Assembly (NCBI GenBank): GCA_050084985.1
Contig: JBITNC010000001.1
Span: 97,650,001-97,714,000, forward strand
DNA: 64,000 nt
Reading direction: 5' to 3'
DNA from: Nageia nagi
Taxonomy: Eukaryota; Pinophyta
The notes beneath the pieces are model-generated. The model worked only from the letters and a program-made list of their open reading frames with translations. It was not told the DNA's origin and did not search any database. Positions 1 to 12,952 of this stretch are shown here, one piece after another (the first letter of the stretch is position 1; every line of letters starts with the position of its first letter). The position numbers and the translations under genes were made by a program.

Positions 1-3000
1 ATCTTATTGAACATGGATATTGAACACTCATATGTAAAATAAGAGGAAGAAGATCATGCTTGATAGACCTCAAAGCTTTATCCATAAGAAATGGTCTGCA
101 TCTTGTCATGTAACTTTGCTACCAATAAGTTTTTCTCTATTTATTTCTCAGACTTGGAAGATAGAAATTATGTATGGAAATATCGCTTTGACTAGTTTTT
201 TTGTACAAGGGAGGATTTATATGAGAGAATAGTCTACTTAGTTTGATCCCTTCTTTGAAAAAATCTATTTATATTTAGTCTGGGTAAATATGTATGCCCT
301 TCTAATTGAATTATGGGGATAAAATTCTTTATTAAAATTGGTAGTACACGTGGCTCCTATTGATATATGGATAAACTTACAAAAGAAAATTTGATAAGCA
401 GAATCAACATTAGTAAAGCTAGATTAGTCATTTTGATGGACTCAAAAGATCCCTAGTAAAAAAATATTACTCTATCTTTTCTGAAAGGGGAATGGAACAA
501 AAAAATTGAATATGAAAATTTCACACTCTTTTACTTTAGCTACCAACAAGAAGTCAAAAAATAAAGAATTATTCTTATGAAAATACTAGCATGAGCCACC
601 CATCATGGCCTAGCTCAAACTAGAGTAATACCTGATATTGCAATAGGCGATACAAACCACTCTTAGAGATATGATAATGAAGTCTACTCTAACTACACCT
701 AAATATCAACTCCTTAGTTACAATCTACCTAAGGCATTATATCCTTTAGGATATAACCCGACCTATCAAGACACCAAGGTCCTATTCCATTATGACACCA
801 AGCTTGCTTAACCATGCATCATCACAGGATCCCAAAGGATCCCTAGCTCACCACCCAACCTTGAATATCTACTAGGTCATCACTATGGTAACACCTGAGC
901 ACTTCGAGTAATTGTCCCATATAATCCAACCATCAGAATGGTTTCTTGTAAGCTATGCCCACCATGGTTACTCTAGTATGGTATTTTGTACCATGCTAAT
1001 GGTCTACATGGTCCAATAGGTTACTCTCTTCCCACTTGCACCACCATGAGAGTGTACCCTCTCATATTCTCTCCCACTTTAGAAATGGGTGGTATCTTCA
1101 CATTAGACAAACCTAGTCATAGATGACACATAGAATTCTTAGAGTAGATAATGAACCTAAAGAAGGATCTTCACTACCCTCTTGGAGTTTCAACCTTGAA
1201 GGTTTCATCCATCACTACCTCATAAGTGTATTTGTATGGAACACAATGGTAACATCACCTAATGAAGTCAATTTTGAATGTTAATATTACATAGCTCAAG
1301 AGAACTTCGAGAGTAACAAATACATAATCAAAACATGGTTCACATTAGATGCACTAATAATGGCTATTTTGATATATGATGATAGCATTTATATTCCCAC
1401 CACTAACCATAATATGCATGCCTTAAGTGGTACCACCTCATGTGCTAGTCTACATAGCACTACATGTATAGGCACAATCCAATTTCTCGTAATTCAACTC
1501 AAGTAACTCAAAAACCTTATCAAGCATGGATCTTAACTGAATTGAGATAGGATCTTCAACCACTTATGAGAATCCTAACCATGAGGTCGCAAAGGATTTG
1601 GTCTAATATGATAAATACTAAACATATGACATCATCCTCTTGTAGACTCGATTAGCAACACCAAGAGGAACACTTAACTATCCTTTTGAAGTACACTCCA
1701 TATTGCCCTAGTTTTATCCACCATAACATATTCATTTTTATCCATCTAATAAATTTTGATCCTACAAACTTAAACATAACCCTACACATCCATTATCTCA
1801 AAGGGTTTGATCAAAGTAGTACACACTACAACCAACACCCTTCTCGTCATACCCAAAATCCCACTAGTGAACTCACATAATAAGTAAATTCATTATAATT
1901 AGCTAGTTTTATTATGCTTTAGTGGGTTGGTTTATTTTTTTAGTATAAGGTCCATTTTATCTTAATTAATCCAAATGCCCTTCCCATGTGGTCATGAGGG
2001 TGAATTAAAAGTAATAAGGCATTTATGTCCCATAGCATGTAGCCTTCGGTTAGTTTTGAGTAGTAAGTTAGATACATATTAAAGTTTAGTAAAAGTAAAG
2101 CTACCATTCAACATTCAAAAAATGAAAGGGTGTGGGAATGTAACTTGACACTTTCCATTTAGGTGTCTTCACACCTCACTTATCCTAACTCCCCTATCCA
2201 TAACCTAGACATACAAAGCTAGAGCAAATTCCCTCAATTTCCATCATCTAACATCAAAGATGAATTTAGGAATAAGAAGCATACAAAATACTTGGGAGTT
2301 ATTCAAAAAGTAGTTTAACTATTTCCACTTCCTAAATAATTCATTTACAAGAGCCCCTACCAACATAGAAAGGTCACCAAATCATTTAATAGAGGTGATT
2401 ACAATGTACCTTATCAAGGTTGTTCCATACAATATAGAAAGGTCCTATAGATTGAAACTGATGCATACACGTAATAAATTCCTACTACATAAACCACTAT
2501 ACCAAGAAGCTACTCTACCATTGAAACTTGTGATAAGGGGAATGTATCTTACATGAGTACACTTTTGAGTTGAGATAACTGCTATCATCAAAGGTCCTAA
2601 GGTCTAACACTACCTCAAGCCAAATTACCTAACTCATCAATACATATCTTTTTAGAACCATTGGTTATCAATTTCTATATTTCATTTATAACATAAGTAT
2701 CACTTATCTTTTACTCATTATCACTCTGTATAAATATTCCTCAAGGGATCCCTCATAGAAAATGTGTAGAAAATATGCTCAAACTTTGGTGTACCATTGG
2801 GCTCTCGCCAACCTATTTTACTTCTTAATCAAAATTCATTTGCTTATTTTTCCATCCTTTTGATATAACTTACTGCATAGGATAATTGCATTCATATCCA
2901 CTTATGAAAAGATATACTTATTTAAAAATCTAACAAGATTCAAGCATGACTGGTACATAGGAATGATTTAAACTTAATAGATTTTATCTTACTACGAGCA

Positions 3001-3353
3001 TACTCCAACTCATTCGATCCTATACATAGTTATCATCACCAATCCCAAATAACATGGGCACATGCCAAGTCAATAAGACCTTTGAATGCCTCTTCAAGGT
3101 ACTCATAAACCTACAACATCATAAACACCTATCGAGTATATAAAATTTACTTGCATATTATCCATAAGAAAATAAAATTTGAGATCAAGCTTATGGATCA
3201 AGGTTTCTTAGGTCTCCATGATTCATACTTTTATGGTGGGGTGCCTTAAATATAACCATGACTAAGGGTGTATTTTAGCCCTTGCATAATCTATTTTCTA
3301 TGGTAGGCATCTGAATGATAACCATGTCCAATGGCTCATGCTTGCATCGACAT
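1..3353. other. AT-rich non-coding DNA, no gene recognised
   Basis: I see no conserved protein motif, tRNA or LTR boundary in this stretch. Open frames are short (longest about 64 codons near 1686-1880 on the plus strand) and low-complexity in composition, rich in His, Ile and Asn as expected from random AT-rich DNA. The text has the look of long-decayed retroelement sequence, but that is inference only. Confidence 0.5.
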
Positions 3354-4302
3354 CATCCAATATTTTTTACTAGGTTCCTTAAATGATAAAATAAACTAAG
3401 AGAACATGTTGACCATGAAAATTACCCAAAATTTATGGTAGGATATAAGAATGAAATAAAAAATAAAGGGCTAATTTTGGCCACTCGAACCACCCCACCA
3501 TACCATCAACTACTCATTTGCTTATACAAACCCAAGCTTTTATGTAAGATGCCTACTTCTATTTCATATCGATAATCGTATCATCAAGGGATAGCATGAG
3601 CTTTTATGCAACCCAACTGTACTAATTTGTGAGCTCATGATATTAAAATATGTTGCACTTCAAATATGGCATACATCCTAGTAGGTCCCCCATTCTTAAC
3701 TACTCTAAGCAAAACCTGCTTAACCAAGCATGAATATCATGGCTTGCTAGACCACAACCTTGAGATGTGGTTTTACTTTGTAAATTGATGATTGATGTGT
3801 TAATGAGTTGTAATATTTTTGTAGTTAGCTTATGATGACATGATATTTTAGTTTTACTTGATACTATATTGCACAATATTAGTATTGTTTATGTTTATTT
3901 CATGTTTTATGATGTATTGATGGACCATTGATACCCTTGTATGATGAGGACTATCACATCTCTTGACTACATAAGGTTTTCATGCCAATGGATGGTATAA
4001 TGTATCTAACATATCTTGCACATTGTCTACTATAAAACTTTGCATCATTTATATTACATCTTAGATGTTAAAGAAACTCCATCATCCTATCTTGATGTAT
4101 GATGGCATTAAATGATCATAGTTGCATAAGTCAACTTGTATTTGGGTTAAAATTGACTAGCGTATCCTGGTTTGATATGATCATTGAATTTTTAAGAATA
4201 CACCATCATTGCATCGAAATCATATCACTCATCCTCAAAGAATCAAATATACAAATATCTTAGGCATACTTCTCATGTATTACATGACATTATAGGGCAT
4301 TT
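3354..4302 (+). repeat. Segmental duplication, donor-like copy (partner 12948-13898)
   Basis: About 949 bases that reappear, in the same orientation and almost unchanged, at 12948-13898, where the copy is cut by an assembly gap. The copies differ by scattered substitutions and a few one-base indels (for example one extra A in an A-run, and one extra A after CTTTTATG in the distal copy). No ORF or LTR motif lies inside. The proximal copy continues past 4302 with TATAATATC, which is hidden by Ns in the other copy, so the true length of the duplication is unknown. Confidence 0.9.
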
Positions 4303-7000
4303 ATAATATCATTTAAATATTAAAACTATAACAACCTATGTACATTTGTATATGATATGATAAATGCTCTTCATTGCGTTTACATTTACTCATAAGGAAG
4401 TTAAAAAAATAATGAAAGGCATAAGACTATATTAAGCACTTATATATATATTAAGATAAAAATAAAAACTAAAAAAGAAAATCTATGGAAAGTAAGGGGA
4501 GAATATCATATTATCGAATAAACAAAAGGAGCATATTAAACTTACAAATCTCATACAGTGTTTATAATCATCTGATTAAAATGCATCAAATCTTATTCAC
4601 CACAAAACCACCTATGCATCAGAATGTCAAGAATGTTCTAGAGAAAATATTTAGGCAAGTATGCTTGGAAATCCATCCTGGAAAGGATCATGGGTCACCC
4701 CTTATTTTTTATTCATTAAACATAAAATATAATCCATATTTGATTGGAGATATGGGATACGCATGCATTAATATCGACATACCCTTATCTAGTTTTTGTA
4801 AGAATAAATAGGAAAAGAATTATATTGCAAGGGTACAATAGGGTCAAAGAAATCATTCTATTGATTGAAATTGCTCGATATGGATCAAGTAAGCCCTTTT
4901 CTAATTCTCTTCCCAATTTTTGAATCCCTATTATCTATTTAGAATTCGATGTGTGGTAATTTATTTAATCTATCTAAATTTTGTTTCCAAATCTTGTTGT
5001 CTAGATTTTGATATCTGGTTTGTTACTTAAAATATTTGATGGTATATTTTTGGAATGGAATCAATATTATTGTATCTCAAATCCTTACAAAAGCCTCTTT
5101 GTGATGCATTCATCCTCTACAGTTGAAATTATATTAATAAGTAGAAATAAATGGTTGTAAGGTCATGAGTTGTGCATATGGCAATGGCATTTTATTGTTG
5201 CATTTTTATTTAATTAATATTGGGATTCTAAGGCCATAGGGATGCACCTTTATCTTTAATGGGAAAGGCCCTTTGTTGTTTACATTTGCGTAGTCATTCA
5301 AACACATCACTTCTCACCCAAATAGAAATCCCTACATCAATGCGAATAATACCTCCATACAATGCTATCAAGATAGAAAGTTGAAGTAGGCATTTCACAT
5401 ATTTACTGCAAAAGAAGAAACACATTACACTCTACACCTTACAACATGTCTTCAGCTCCTAGAAACCTTCATTATCTATAATACCCTTCAAAAGGGAAGG
5501 TCATTCATTAAATCACCTATTGCATTAGATTTAATTTTTACCTATCCATATATAGTATCTCCGAGATAGACTTATAGGTTACTATTGTAAAAGTACTTAT
5601 TACATTTCCTTTGGCATTCCTTTATATAATTTATAATTATTTTTTCAATACATTTGTTTTATACATTTCTTGGTAACCTTGTATCCCATGAGATTTCATT
5701 ATGATGTGGTATTTTTCCAAACAATTCCATCCCTCTATAAATGGAATCTAGACTAAAAAGGGTGTTTTGCAATATTTTAGACCCCCCAAAGCACTTTAAT
5801 AATGGTTATCCCATCATTATCTATACATATGCCACCAAAAGTGGATCCTCTATAGCAACAACTAATAACTACCATCATATAGACTATTAAATTATTGCTT
5901 GAAAAATATAATGTAGCGGTTAGAAGTTGCCCCAAAAGCCATGCCAAAGGAAGATAATGCAAAAATTAATAATCGCCACATTTAATTTTAGGGGTTCTTG
6001 TTTACAAGCTAGTTGAAAACCAACACAATGTAGAGGGGTTAAAATGAGTTGATTTAAAACCATCGCTTCTTAAATTAATAAACAAAAAAGGGTGTAGCCT
6101 TGAAACATTCTCCCAATAGGAAAATTATTCCAGAATATGTTTTCCTCAGTAAAGAAAAAAGGGTGAAATGAATATTATGTAACTTTTGTATTTGTCATAG
6201 GATATAAAAAGTGTTATAAATGGGAAATGTTTTACTTTCAAATTCTTCAAGAATCAACTCTAAACAATTGATAAATCTCTAACAATTCTTAGTGAAATGA
6301 AGGAAGGTATTAATTAGGGAATTGTGTAGACTGAGTTGACTATGTGTGAAAAAATATGGGTAAAGGGTGGAAGATATCATAAGAAGTATGGGTGTAATAT
6401 ATTATTAGAAAGAAAAAATAATGGCATTCCAAACTTATGATGAAATGATGTGCAAAGATAAAGAAAGGACCCTCAAAAGCTTACTAGTTTTTCTATTGGA
6501 AAACACATTGAATGTATTTTTCATACATGAATAAATGCATAGAACAAATTGAAAGGAAAATATAGTCAATAAATATCAAAACTAAAATTTAATTCTCTCT
6601 ATTTCTCTAAATAAACTATTAGAGACTTCATGCTTTACAAATTACGATATGGGTGGTTATTCACATATAAAATATGTTGGTATACTGAATCTATGGTATT
6701 CAACATTACCCTACACTAAAGACATGTGCTGTGATATTCAGTGGGATTAATGAGTTCATGCAATGCTCCATTTGGAAGGTTCAATTGAATATAATAGTTA
6801 TGTAGATATCAAGGATCCCTAATCATGCCACAAAAGATTAGATATTTACAAATATTTTCTCATGTACTCTCTACAAGTGAATCAAAACTTACTCATTTAT
6901 GAACCTCATGGGATCATTTACATAGTTGGGATTATTTCTAGATTGCATTGATGTAAGATAACAAATAAGTTATCTACAAGAGAGATATATGTGATGACAT
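4303..7000. other. AT-rich non-coding DNA, one unrecognised 108-codon frame
   Basis: The only notable open frame is 4485-4811 on the plus strand (108 codons). Its translation contains no motif I recognise, and it has no splice or promoter signal that I can defend. Nothing else stands out. I regard the frame as probably fortuitous. Confidence 0.4.
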
Positions 7001-7163
7001 GGGAACTCATGAAGTGATGTTGGGTAAGCACGTACACCACATGGTACTCACAAAAAAATGTTAGGTAAGAAAGCACACCATGGGGTATTCATGGAATAAT
7101 GTTGGGTAAGCATGAACACCATAGGAAACTCACAAAATAAGGTTGGGTAAGCATGCATATCAC
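7001..7163 (+). repeat. Tandem repeat, about 41-bp unit, four degenerate copies
   Basis: Four successive units start near 7001, 7043, 7082 and 7123. Each carries the core GTTGGGTAAGCA (the second copy reads GTTAGGTAAGAA), then a CACCA-type element, then an ACTCA-type element. The units are diverged, so the array is old. It lies just upstream (in plus coordinates) of a candidate Tat-like LTR end at 7541 and may belong to that LTR. Confidence 0.75.
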
Positions 7164-7541
7164 TCAATACCACATTTCCATAGGTATAAGAGGATCTCTC
7201 TAAGAAAGAATATATGATAGCAATAATAATAGCAAGTTAGTAGATCTTTCTATATATAAACTAGATATCTTCGTAAACTAAGAAGATGCATGAAGAAGAT
7301 ACTTACATAGAGTTGTTGGAGGAGTAATGATACTACAAAAGGGTACTATAGGTGTTGGAGTGTTGAAGTTTAGATGTTGTAGTTGAAAATTGAATGGCAT
7401 CCCTGCTCATCCACTTGAAGAAGATTTGTATAGTAAATTTGTTGAACATCTTTTTTTTATACTACAACAAGGAGTATATTTAGACATAAATATCTTTATC
7501 AATACATTGTAATTTAAAAATAAGTGGTGAGGGGACATCTA
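7164..7541 (-). mobile_element. Possible Tat-like LTR end (minus strand), weak
   Basis: Around 7528-7541 the plus strand reads GGGGACATCTACA, followed within 20 bases by a pyrimidine-rich CCCTCCCCC block. On the minus strand this is a purine tract followed by TGTAGATGTCC, resembling the PPT/LTR boundaries at 9262, 53589 and 57872. The rest of the LTR and its other end are not identifiable. This may be a chance resemblance. Confidence 0.25.
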
Positions 7542-8780
7542 CATTTCACACATGTGCCCTCCCCCATAAAAATATTCGCTAAGGTAGGAACATGAAGAAG
7601 ATAGATGATATTTTTGGATTGTTTGCATGAGTTTTCGATGCCCTCTTTTATGATTTAATTGCAATATAAGCATATTCATGGTGATGTTTTTAGGTTTTTA
7701 TAAAACCCTTAATGTTTGTTTTTATTTCTTTTTGGCTACATCAAAGTGATGGTTTGTTGCCAAAAAGCATTGTAATGGGTTTGGCGATATTGTTAAAACC
7801 CTAGAGATTCATTTTGTTGCATGGGTAAATTTGAGCTACATACATACAATGGTTGGGTAAGAAAATAATTGTTATCAATATAACAGATTTCGAGAGCCTA
7901 TATAAAAAATCCATTTTGATAGGATTTGGGATCCTTTTAAAACCCACCATAGTTTTTGATAATTTATCCATTATTAAAACTAAAATTGAAGAGAAAGGAG
8001 ATGCATATAGAGAAAAAAGAAAAATGTTGTACCCATTTTGGTTTTTTTCACCGAATTACAATTTCAACATCTATTCCAAATAAAATATTTAAAACATTCA
8101 ACTTTACAAAGAAGTAAACTCCTTCACAAAGTATATATAAAAGAATATAAAAAGGATACTATTAATTACATAACTAATGAGGATATGCTTGCTAAATTAT
8201 TTTATAATTTAGTATAAAAAGTAAAGCATTGAAATAATACTATTCCCTTCATGTAAGAAGTGTTTATACTTATAAATATAGTTTTTTCTAAATTTATGTC
8301 GTATTTCAAGCATAATATCAAAACACACGTAGCATTTAGAGATTTATGCAACCATAATAAAAAAGAGAAATAAATTGTTAATGATTTTGTGAAAGAATGG
8401 AAAAACATAGCAACAATATTACCATTGTTGAATATGAATTAGAAGGTACTTTTATGAATTCTATGTTACCTCAATTCAAAATAGAAGCTATCGATTAAAA
8501 GATGAATATTTACACAAAATAATTGAGAAGTTGTTACAAAAGACATCATGTATTACTCTTGTAGATGGTAAATTTTGTAAATAATAAATATAAACACAAA
8601 ATAATTCTACAAAGATGAAATTTATTCAGATATAATGATAAATAAATGAAAAGTGTGCACTTGATTATGATAAGGTAATCCTCAAGTTATGGTAAGGATA
8701 TACAAAGGATTGGATCTAATGAAAGGTCAACATACAGATGATAATGAATCATGTAGGCTAGTATTTATCACATTGTTTAT
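7542..8780. other. AT-rich non-coding DNA
   Basis: No motif-bearing ORF or structural signal found. Short frames near 7853-8083 (plus) and 8202-8408 (minus) translate into Lys/Ile/Phe-rich sequence with no family resemblance. Confidence 0.4.
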
Positions 8781-9262
8781 CTGTAGCTCTAGATCATAAA
8801 GAGGCACATTGTGGGCGACGTACAAACTCTACAACATAGATGTTGTAAAATTTGTAGAACCAAATTACATGCAAAAGTATAGCATGTAATAAAAGCTCAT
8901 AACATAATAGAGCCTTAAATAAGTGGCATCTAGAGACACTATAAGTGTAGTATGGTCGATCTATGGAAATTAGCATATTAGAGAGTTACAATAGGGATGT
9001 GAACTTCCAACTCTTGTATTTATAACCTGCAAGGAAATAGAAAGGAGTGAAAGCCAACTTATAGCAATAATATAATCATTTTTAATTCAAGATATTTTAA
9101 AATATATGAACCATGGTAAATAATATTGCATTTAATATAGCATATGGCATTGCATCGTGATACCAACTTTATCTTGACATTTGTAATATTGCTTTAATAC
9201 TTTTATAAAAATCTAAAATATGATTTACTAAATAAATAATAAATCATTTTTAGCTGTCTACA
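8781..9262 (-). mobile_element. Tat-like Ty3/gypsy LTR remnant, minus strand
   Basis: The right boundary is clear. The plus strand reads AGCTGTCTACA up to 9262, then TTTTGCCCCCTTTGG. Read on the minus strand this is polypurine tract AAAGGGGGCAAAA followed by LTR start TGTAGACAGCT, the typical arrangement at a Tat/Athila-type 3' LTR. A TATA-like box (GGTTATAAATAC on the minus strand) lies at 9016-9027, a plausible distance inside the LTR. The left boundary is not determined; the start given is only a guess. Internal element sequence would lie to the right, but I recognise no pol there. Confidence 0.45.
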
Positions 9263-9806
9263 TTTTGCCCCCTTTGGATATGAAATGAAAAGCATTGAAA
9301 TTGCATAATTTAAAGAAGTTTAGAGAAGCGAAAAAATTTTTAAAGTCAAAACAAGCTTCCCTTTCACAATTCATATGCGAGTATGATATTTAATTTGCTC
9401 CCTTTTGGTTTAGAATTGCCCCTTGATTTTCTCTTCTATGGGATAATCAAGTGAAAATGATATCATGTGTGCAAAGTCGATTTTTAGGTACCATGCAAGT
9501 CCTAATCTTTCTGATAACATATGGAAAGAAAAGAAATAATACCCATATAGATCATATCCATGATAATGGTATTCAAGTTAAAAAGAGCAAGGATGAAATT
9601 AATATAATATTACTTTGTAAACTACTATTGTTTCAACTCATATTCTACAACCATTTAATTGATGAGGTACTTGATATGCCCCAAGATGTTTTAGTCTTTT
9701 TATCACATTGACCTGCAATTTTGTAGAAATTATGCTCATGGGGTGACTAGGGCTTAGAGATTTTGAAACACTATTTGTATGATATGCATTCTTAAAGGAA
9801 AATAGT
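9263..9806. other. Polypurine tract and unrecognised internal sequence
   Basis: It begins with the minus-strand polypurine tract of the adjoining LTR (9263-9277). An 86-codon plus-strand frame at 9451-9711 has no recognisable domain. No gag or pol motifs were seen. Confidence 0.35.
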
Positions 9807-10001
9807 AATTAGGAGAAACATATGCATTATTATTTTTATGTGCTTAAAGTTTAGATGCATTTATTCTTGAGATCTACATCGTTTACATTGATATTCTCTC
9901 ATTATATTGCCTGTTGTACATTTACATCCTTTTATAATAGTATAATTTGATGTAATAAATATGATTTATTAATTAATAATAAATCATGTTTAGGTGCCTA
10001 A
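9807..10001 (-). mobile_element. Second Tat-like LTR end; contains the 9807-9929 duplication donor
   Basis: At 9957-10001 the plus strand reads AATAAATCATGTTTAGGTG then CCTAAA, followed by TTCCTCC. This parallels the LTR/PPT boundary at 9262 (same AATAAATCAT-TTTAG lead-in), with the terminal CA changed to AA. Bases 9807-9929 (123 bp) recur at 12830-12952 with a few substitutions, joined there to a copy of 3354-4302. The LTR's left end is not visible. Confidence 0.4.
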
Positions 10002-11839
10002 AATTCCTCCAACTACTTAAAATATTTTAAGTGAAAACAAAAGTAAGTTATACTTAAAAATATGTTAGAAAGGATTATAAAGAAAAACCAATGGTAGAAA
10101 AAGTTAGGAGAAGCAGTAGTAATGAGATAAAAAAAGGAACCTAAAGAAAATATATAAAATTTAATAATTATTGATATGTTGGTTAAACAATATCTTATAT
10201 AAATTCCACTAATAAAGAAATATTATTTCCCAATAAGAGTTCTAGAAGGGTATAGATTTAAATAAGTTTTCAATTATCATGGAAATACATGACATTTAAC
10301 TAAGAATTAAAACCTTTTAAGGATGTTATTCAAGATTTAATGGATCAAAAAGCTATAGTATTTTATGATGAAAACAAAATTGAAAACCAAACTCAAAAAA
10401 ATATCTACTATATCCTCTTAATATATATATTTTTTAAAAATTACTAGTCTACATTGAAAAAGAGTAATGAACATAATCGAGTAAAATGATTAATTTGAAT
10501 GATAAAATCTTACCAAGATTTTAGATCACATTTCAAGAAAAAATTTATGTCCACAAGACATTGATGGTTGTTCAATGATTTAAAATGAAAATTAATTCAA
10601 AATATTTCTTAAAATTATGTTGAAGTTTACAATATTGTTGGTGTAAAAACCTTCAAACATAATATCAACAATGTTAAATTCTTAAGATGGCATACAAAAA
10701 CTCCTTCAAAGTTTCCCAAACCTTGGGGTATACTTAGTTAAAGAAATTTTATTTTTACAATTTACATGTAGGTGTGCATTCTTATTTTTTATTTGTATAC
10801 ATTTGATAAATATAAGGTATGAAACTAACAGACAATATCATACCATTGATATTGTATTAGTAGTAAAAATAAAAAATAAAGATAATTAAATTCAAGAGAA
10901 ATTACATCAAAATGGATTTTAAATTCATCCATTACATTAATTTAGAAATCAAAACTTATATTCATACATCTACCCTCCATATTCTCAATATTCCTACACA
11001 TGATAAACACTTCTTGATGTCTCCTAATCATCTTTTGAATGACCGCCCAATACTAATAAGGAGGCATAACCATTATAATCTTAAAGGCTTTCTTCCCCTT
11101 CATGAGTGTAGCAACCTGGACCTCAAAATTAATGACTTAAGATCAATGTCTAGATATCTCATTCTCAAACGGTCTCAATCTTCCCAAGGCTATCTCTAGC
11201 TCAGTTAGCTAATATCTCAAAAACTCAAGGATTAGAGACAAAGAGTATACATATGTTACTAAAATTTATATCAAATATAAGAAAAAAAAAAGATACTAAT
11301 AAAATTATAAATTAAATAAAGTGTGTAATGCATGTAAACCTAGTGCAAGAGCTAAAGGAATGGTAAATTTGATTAGTAATTCCAAATTAAAAGTTAATGT
11401 AAACTTAGATGGCCTAAAGGTACTTCAAAATGAATTAGGAGTATATCGGGTCTAACCAACTATAGGTAATGTGAGACATCTCTAACTAGACCGAGGGAGC
11501 TTATATGCAAACTAGCGACACCATGTGTAGTACATTTAGTATCCATGTAATTTCCATATAAGGTATCTCCAAAAGAAACATACTTAAGCTCTTCAATTAA
11601 AGCATTTGGTAGCCTATAACAAACCAAAGTAAGAAGTAAGGACAACCCCTTGCCTATAACAAACCAATGCTCATAAACCCCACTAACCTTCCTATCCAAA
11701 ACAAATAACCCTTCCAATGACCCTAGTAGCCTAGTTCGTAGCTGCTCTCGTATCATCATCCTCATCATCTAAATCTCCTCCAGTATCGAGCTTCTCAAAC
11801 CCTAGTCCTCCTCACTGCTCCATGCTTGAGGTTATACTT
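10002..11839. other. AT-rich DNA with two unrecognised ORF-like stretches
   Basis: A 95-codon plus-strand frame (10912-11199) and a 102-codon minus-strand frame (11460-11768) are open but have no domain I can name. The 11400-11830 stretch is less AT-rich than its surroundings and contains a short direct repeat (GCCTATAACAAACCAA at about 11614 and 11653). It could be a scrap of a host gene or of a 5' UTR, but nothing proves it. Confidence 0.3.
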
Positions 11840-11947
11840 AATCATTATTTATTATCTATACTTAATCATTCTAAATCATTATTTATTATCTATACTTATA
11901 TATTTCTTAATTGTAAATCATTATTTATTATCACACTTAATCATTCT
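11840..11947 (+). repeat. Short tandem repeat, TCATTATTTATTATC-based, three copies
   Basis: Three copies of the core AATCATTATTTATTATC occur at about 11840, 11874 and 11917. The first two are followed by TATACTTA, the third by ACACTTAATC. Spacing is roughly 33 and 43 bases. This is a simple local duplication in AT-rich DNA. Confidence 0.75.
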
Positions 11948-12829
11948 AATATAATGATATGGTCTACTAATCAGAAGCCCACAATAGTCGATGTGGACTA
12001 TGTTGTGCAATTAGTTGTATTCGTAAATTAAACATCAAACATAAATATCACATAGAATACATGCATTATCTATATATGGGTTTCTACTTTTCCAAGCTTT
12101 CAACCAAATGATTATAGATAAGGATGAAGTTATACATAATATACTTCAATCCTATAAATATATAAGTAATAGGATTATATTTTTATGCAAGTCATGATTA
12201 ACGTTACAATCAATAGAAAAATCATGACTCCTATGGAAAGTCTATGAATAAGCTAAGTAATAGAATAAATATATAAATATTTTACTATGCTAAAATTATA
12301 AATGGGAGAATTCGTTTTTAAAAAATATTTTATGAACTTGGTTTAAAACGATAAAGAGATAAATTTCTTGAATTGTTTATTTATGTTCATCTAGCTAAGG
12401 AAGGCAAAATGACCTAGACTAAAGTGTATTTGATTGAGTAAAAGTATATTGAAACTCAACCTCTAAAGAAAGATAGTTCGTGAGAATATTTAGGAGAAAA
12501 AACAAAAGTGACATAAAGGGAATTAAAAGAGGTTCAAAGAGAAAAATGTTAGAAATAAAGAATTCAATATTAAAAACATAAAATTTTGTATCTTATTTAA
12601 TAATATTCAATGTAAATATTAATAACACTAGTATAAATTCAACCACCTTTAAATTAATTACGAAGAATGATGACCTAATAGGTGATATCCATGATTAAAA
12701 TTTAGGGATATCATTCTAATGGTGAACTTTTCAAAATTTGATTCTTTGAGTGGCATAACTTCCTTTTTGAAACTCTAACTTTGAATTCCTAAGATGGAAA
12801 AGATGAAAATTTTATGTTTTTAATATGAA
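11948..12829. other. AT-rich non-coding DNA
   Basis: Nothing recognisable. It ends at the start of the composite duplication. Confidence 0.4.
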
Positions 12830-12952
12830 AATTAGGAGAAACATATGCATTATTATTTTTATGTGCTTAAATTTTAGATGCATTTATTCTTGAGATCTAC
12901 ATCATTTACATTGATATACTCTCATTACATTGCCTGTAGTACATTTACATCC
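12830..12952 (+). repeat. Composite duplication, part 1 (copy of 9807-9929)
   Basis: The 123 bases match 9807-9929 with the same length and only a few substitutions (for example AAGTTTAG/AAATTTAG and ATCGTTTAC/ATCATTTAC). It passes directly into part 2 at a CATCC pentamer (12948-12952) that is present at the breakpoint in both parental sequences. Confidence 0.9.

Noticed and set aside
4485-4811. 108-codon plus-strand frame as a gene
   Set aside because: No domain, no splice or promoter context, and composition as expected of AT-rich DNA.
7001-7163. CRISPR array
   Set aside because: Units are contiguous and degenerate with no constant-repeat/variable-spacer pattern, and the context is plant nuclear DNA.
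11460-11768. 102-codon minus-strand frame as a host gene exon
   Set aside because: No recognisable domain or splice sites; the less AT-rich composition is suggestive but not enough.
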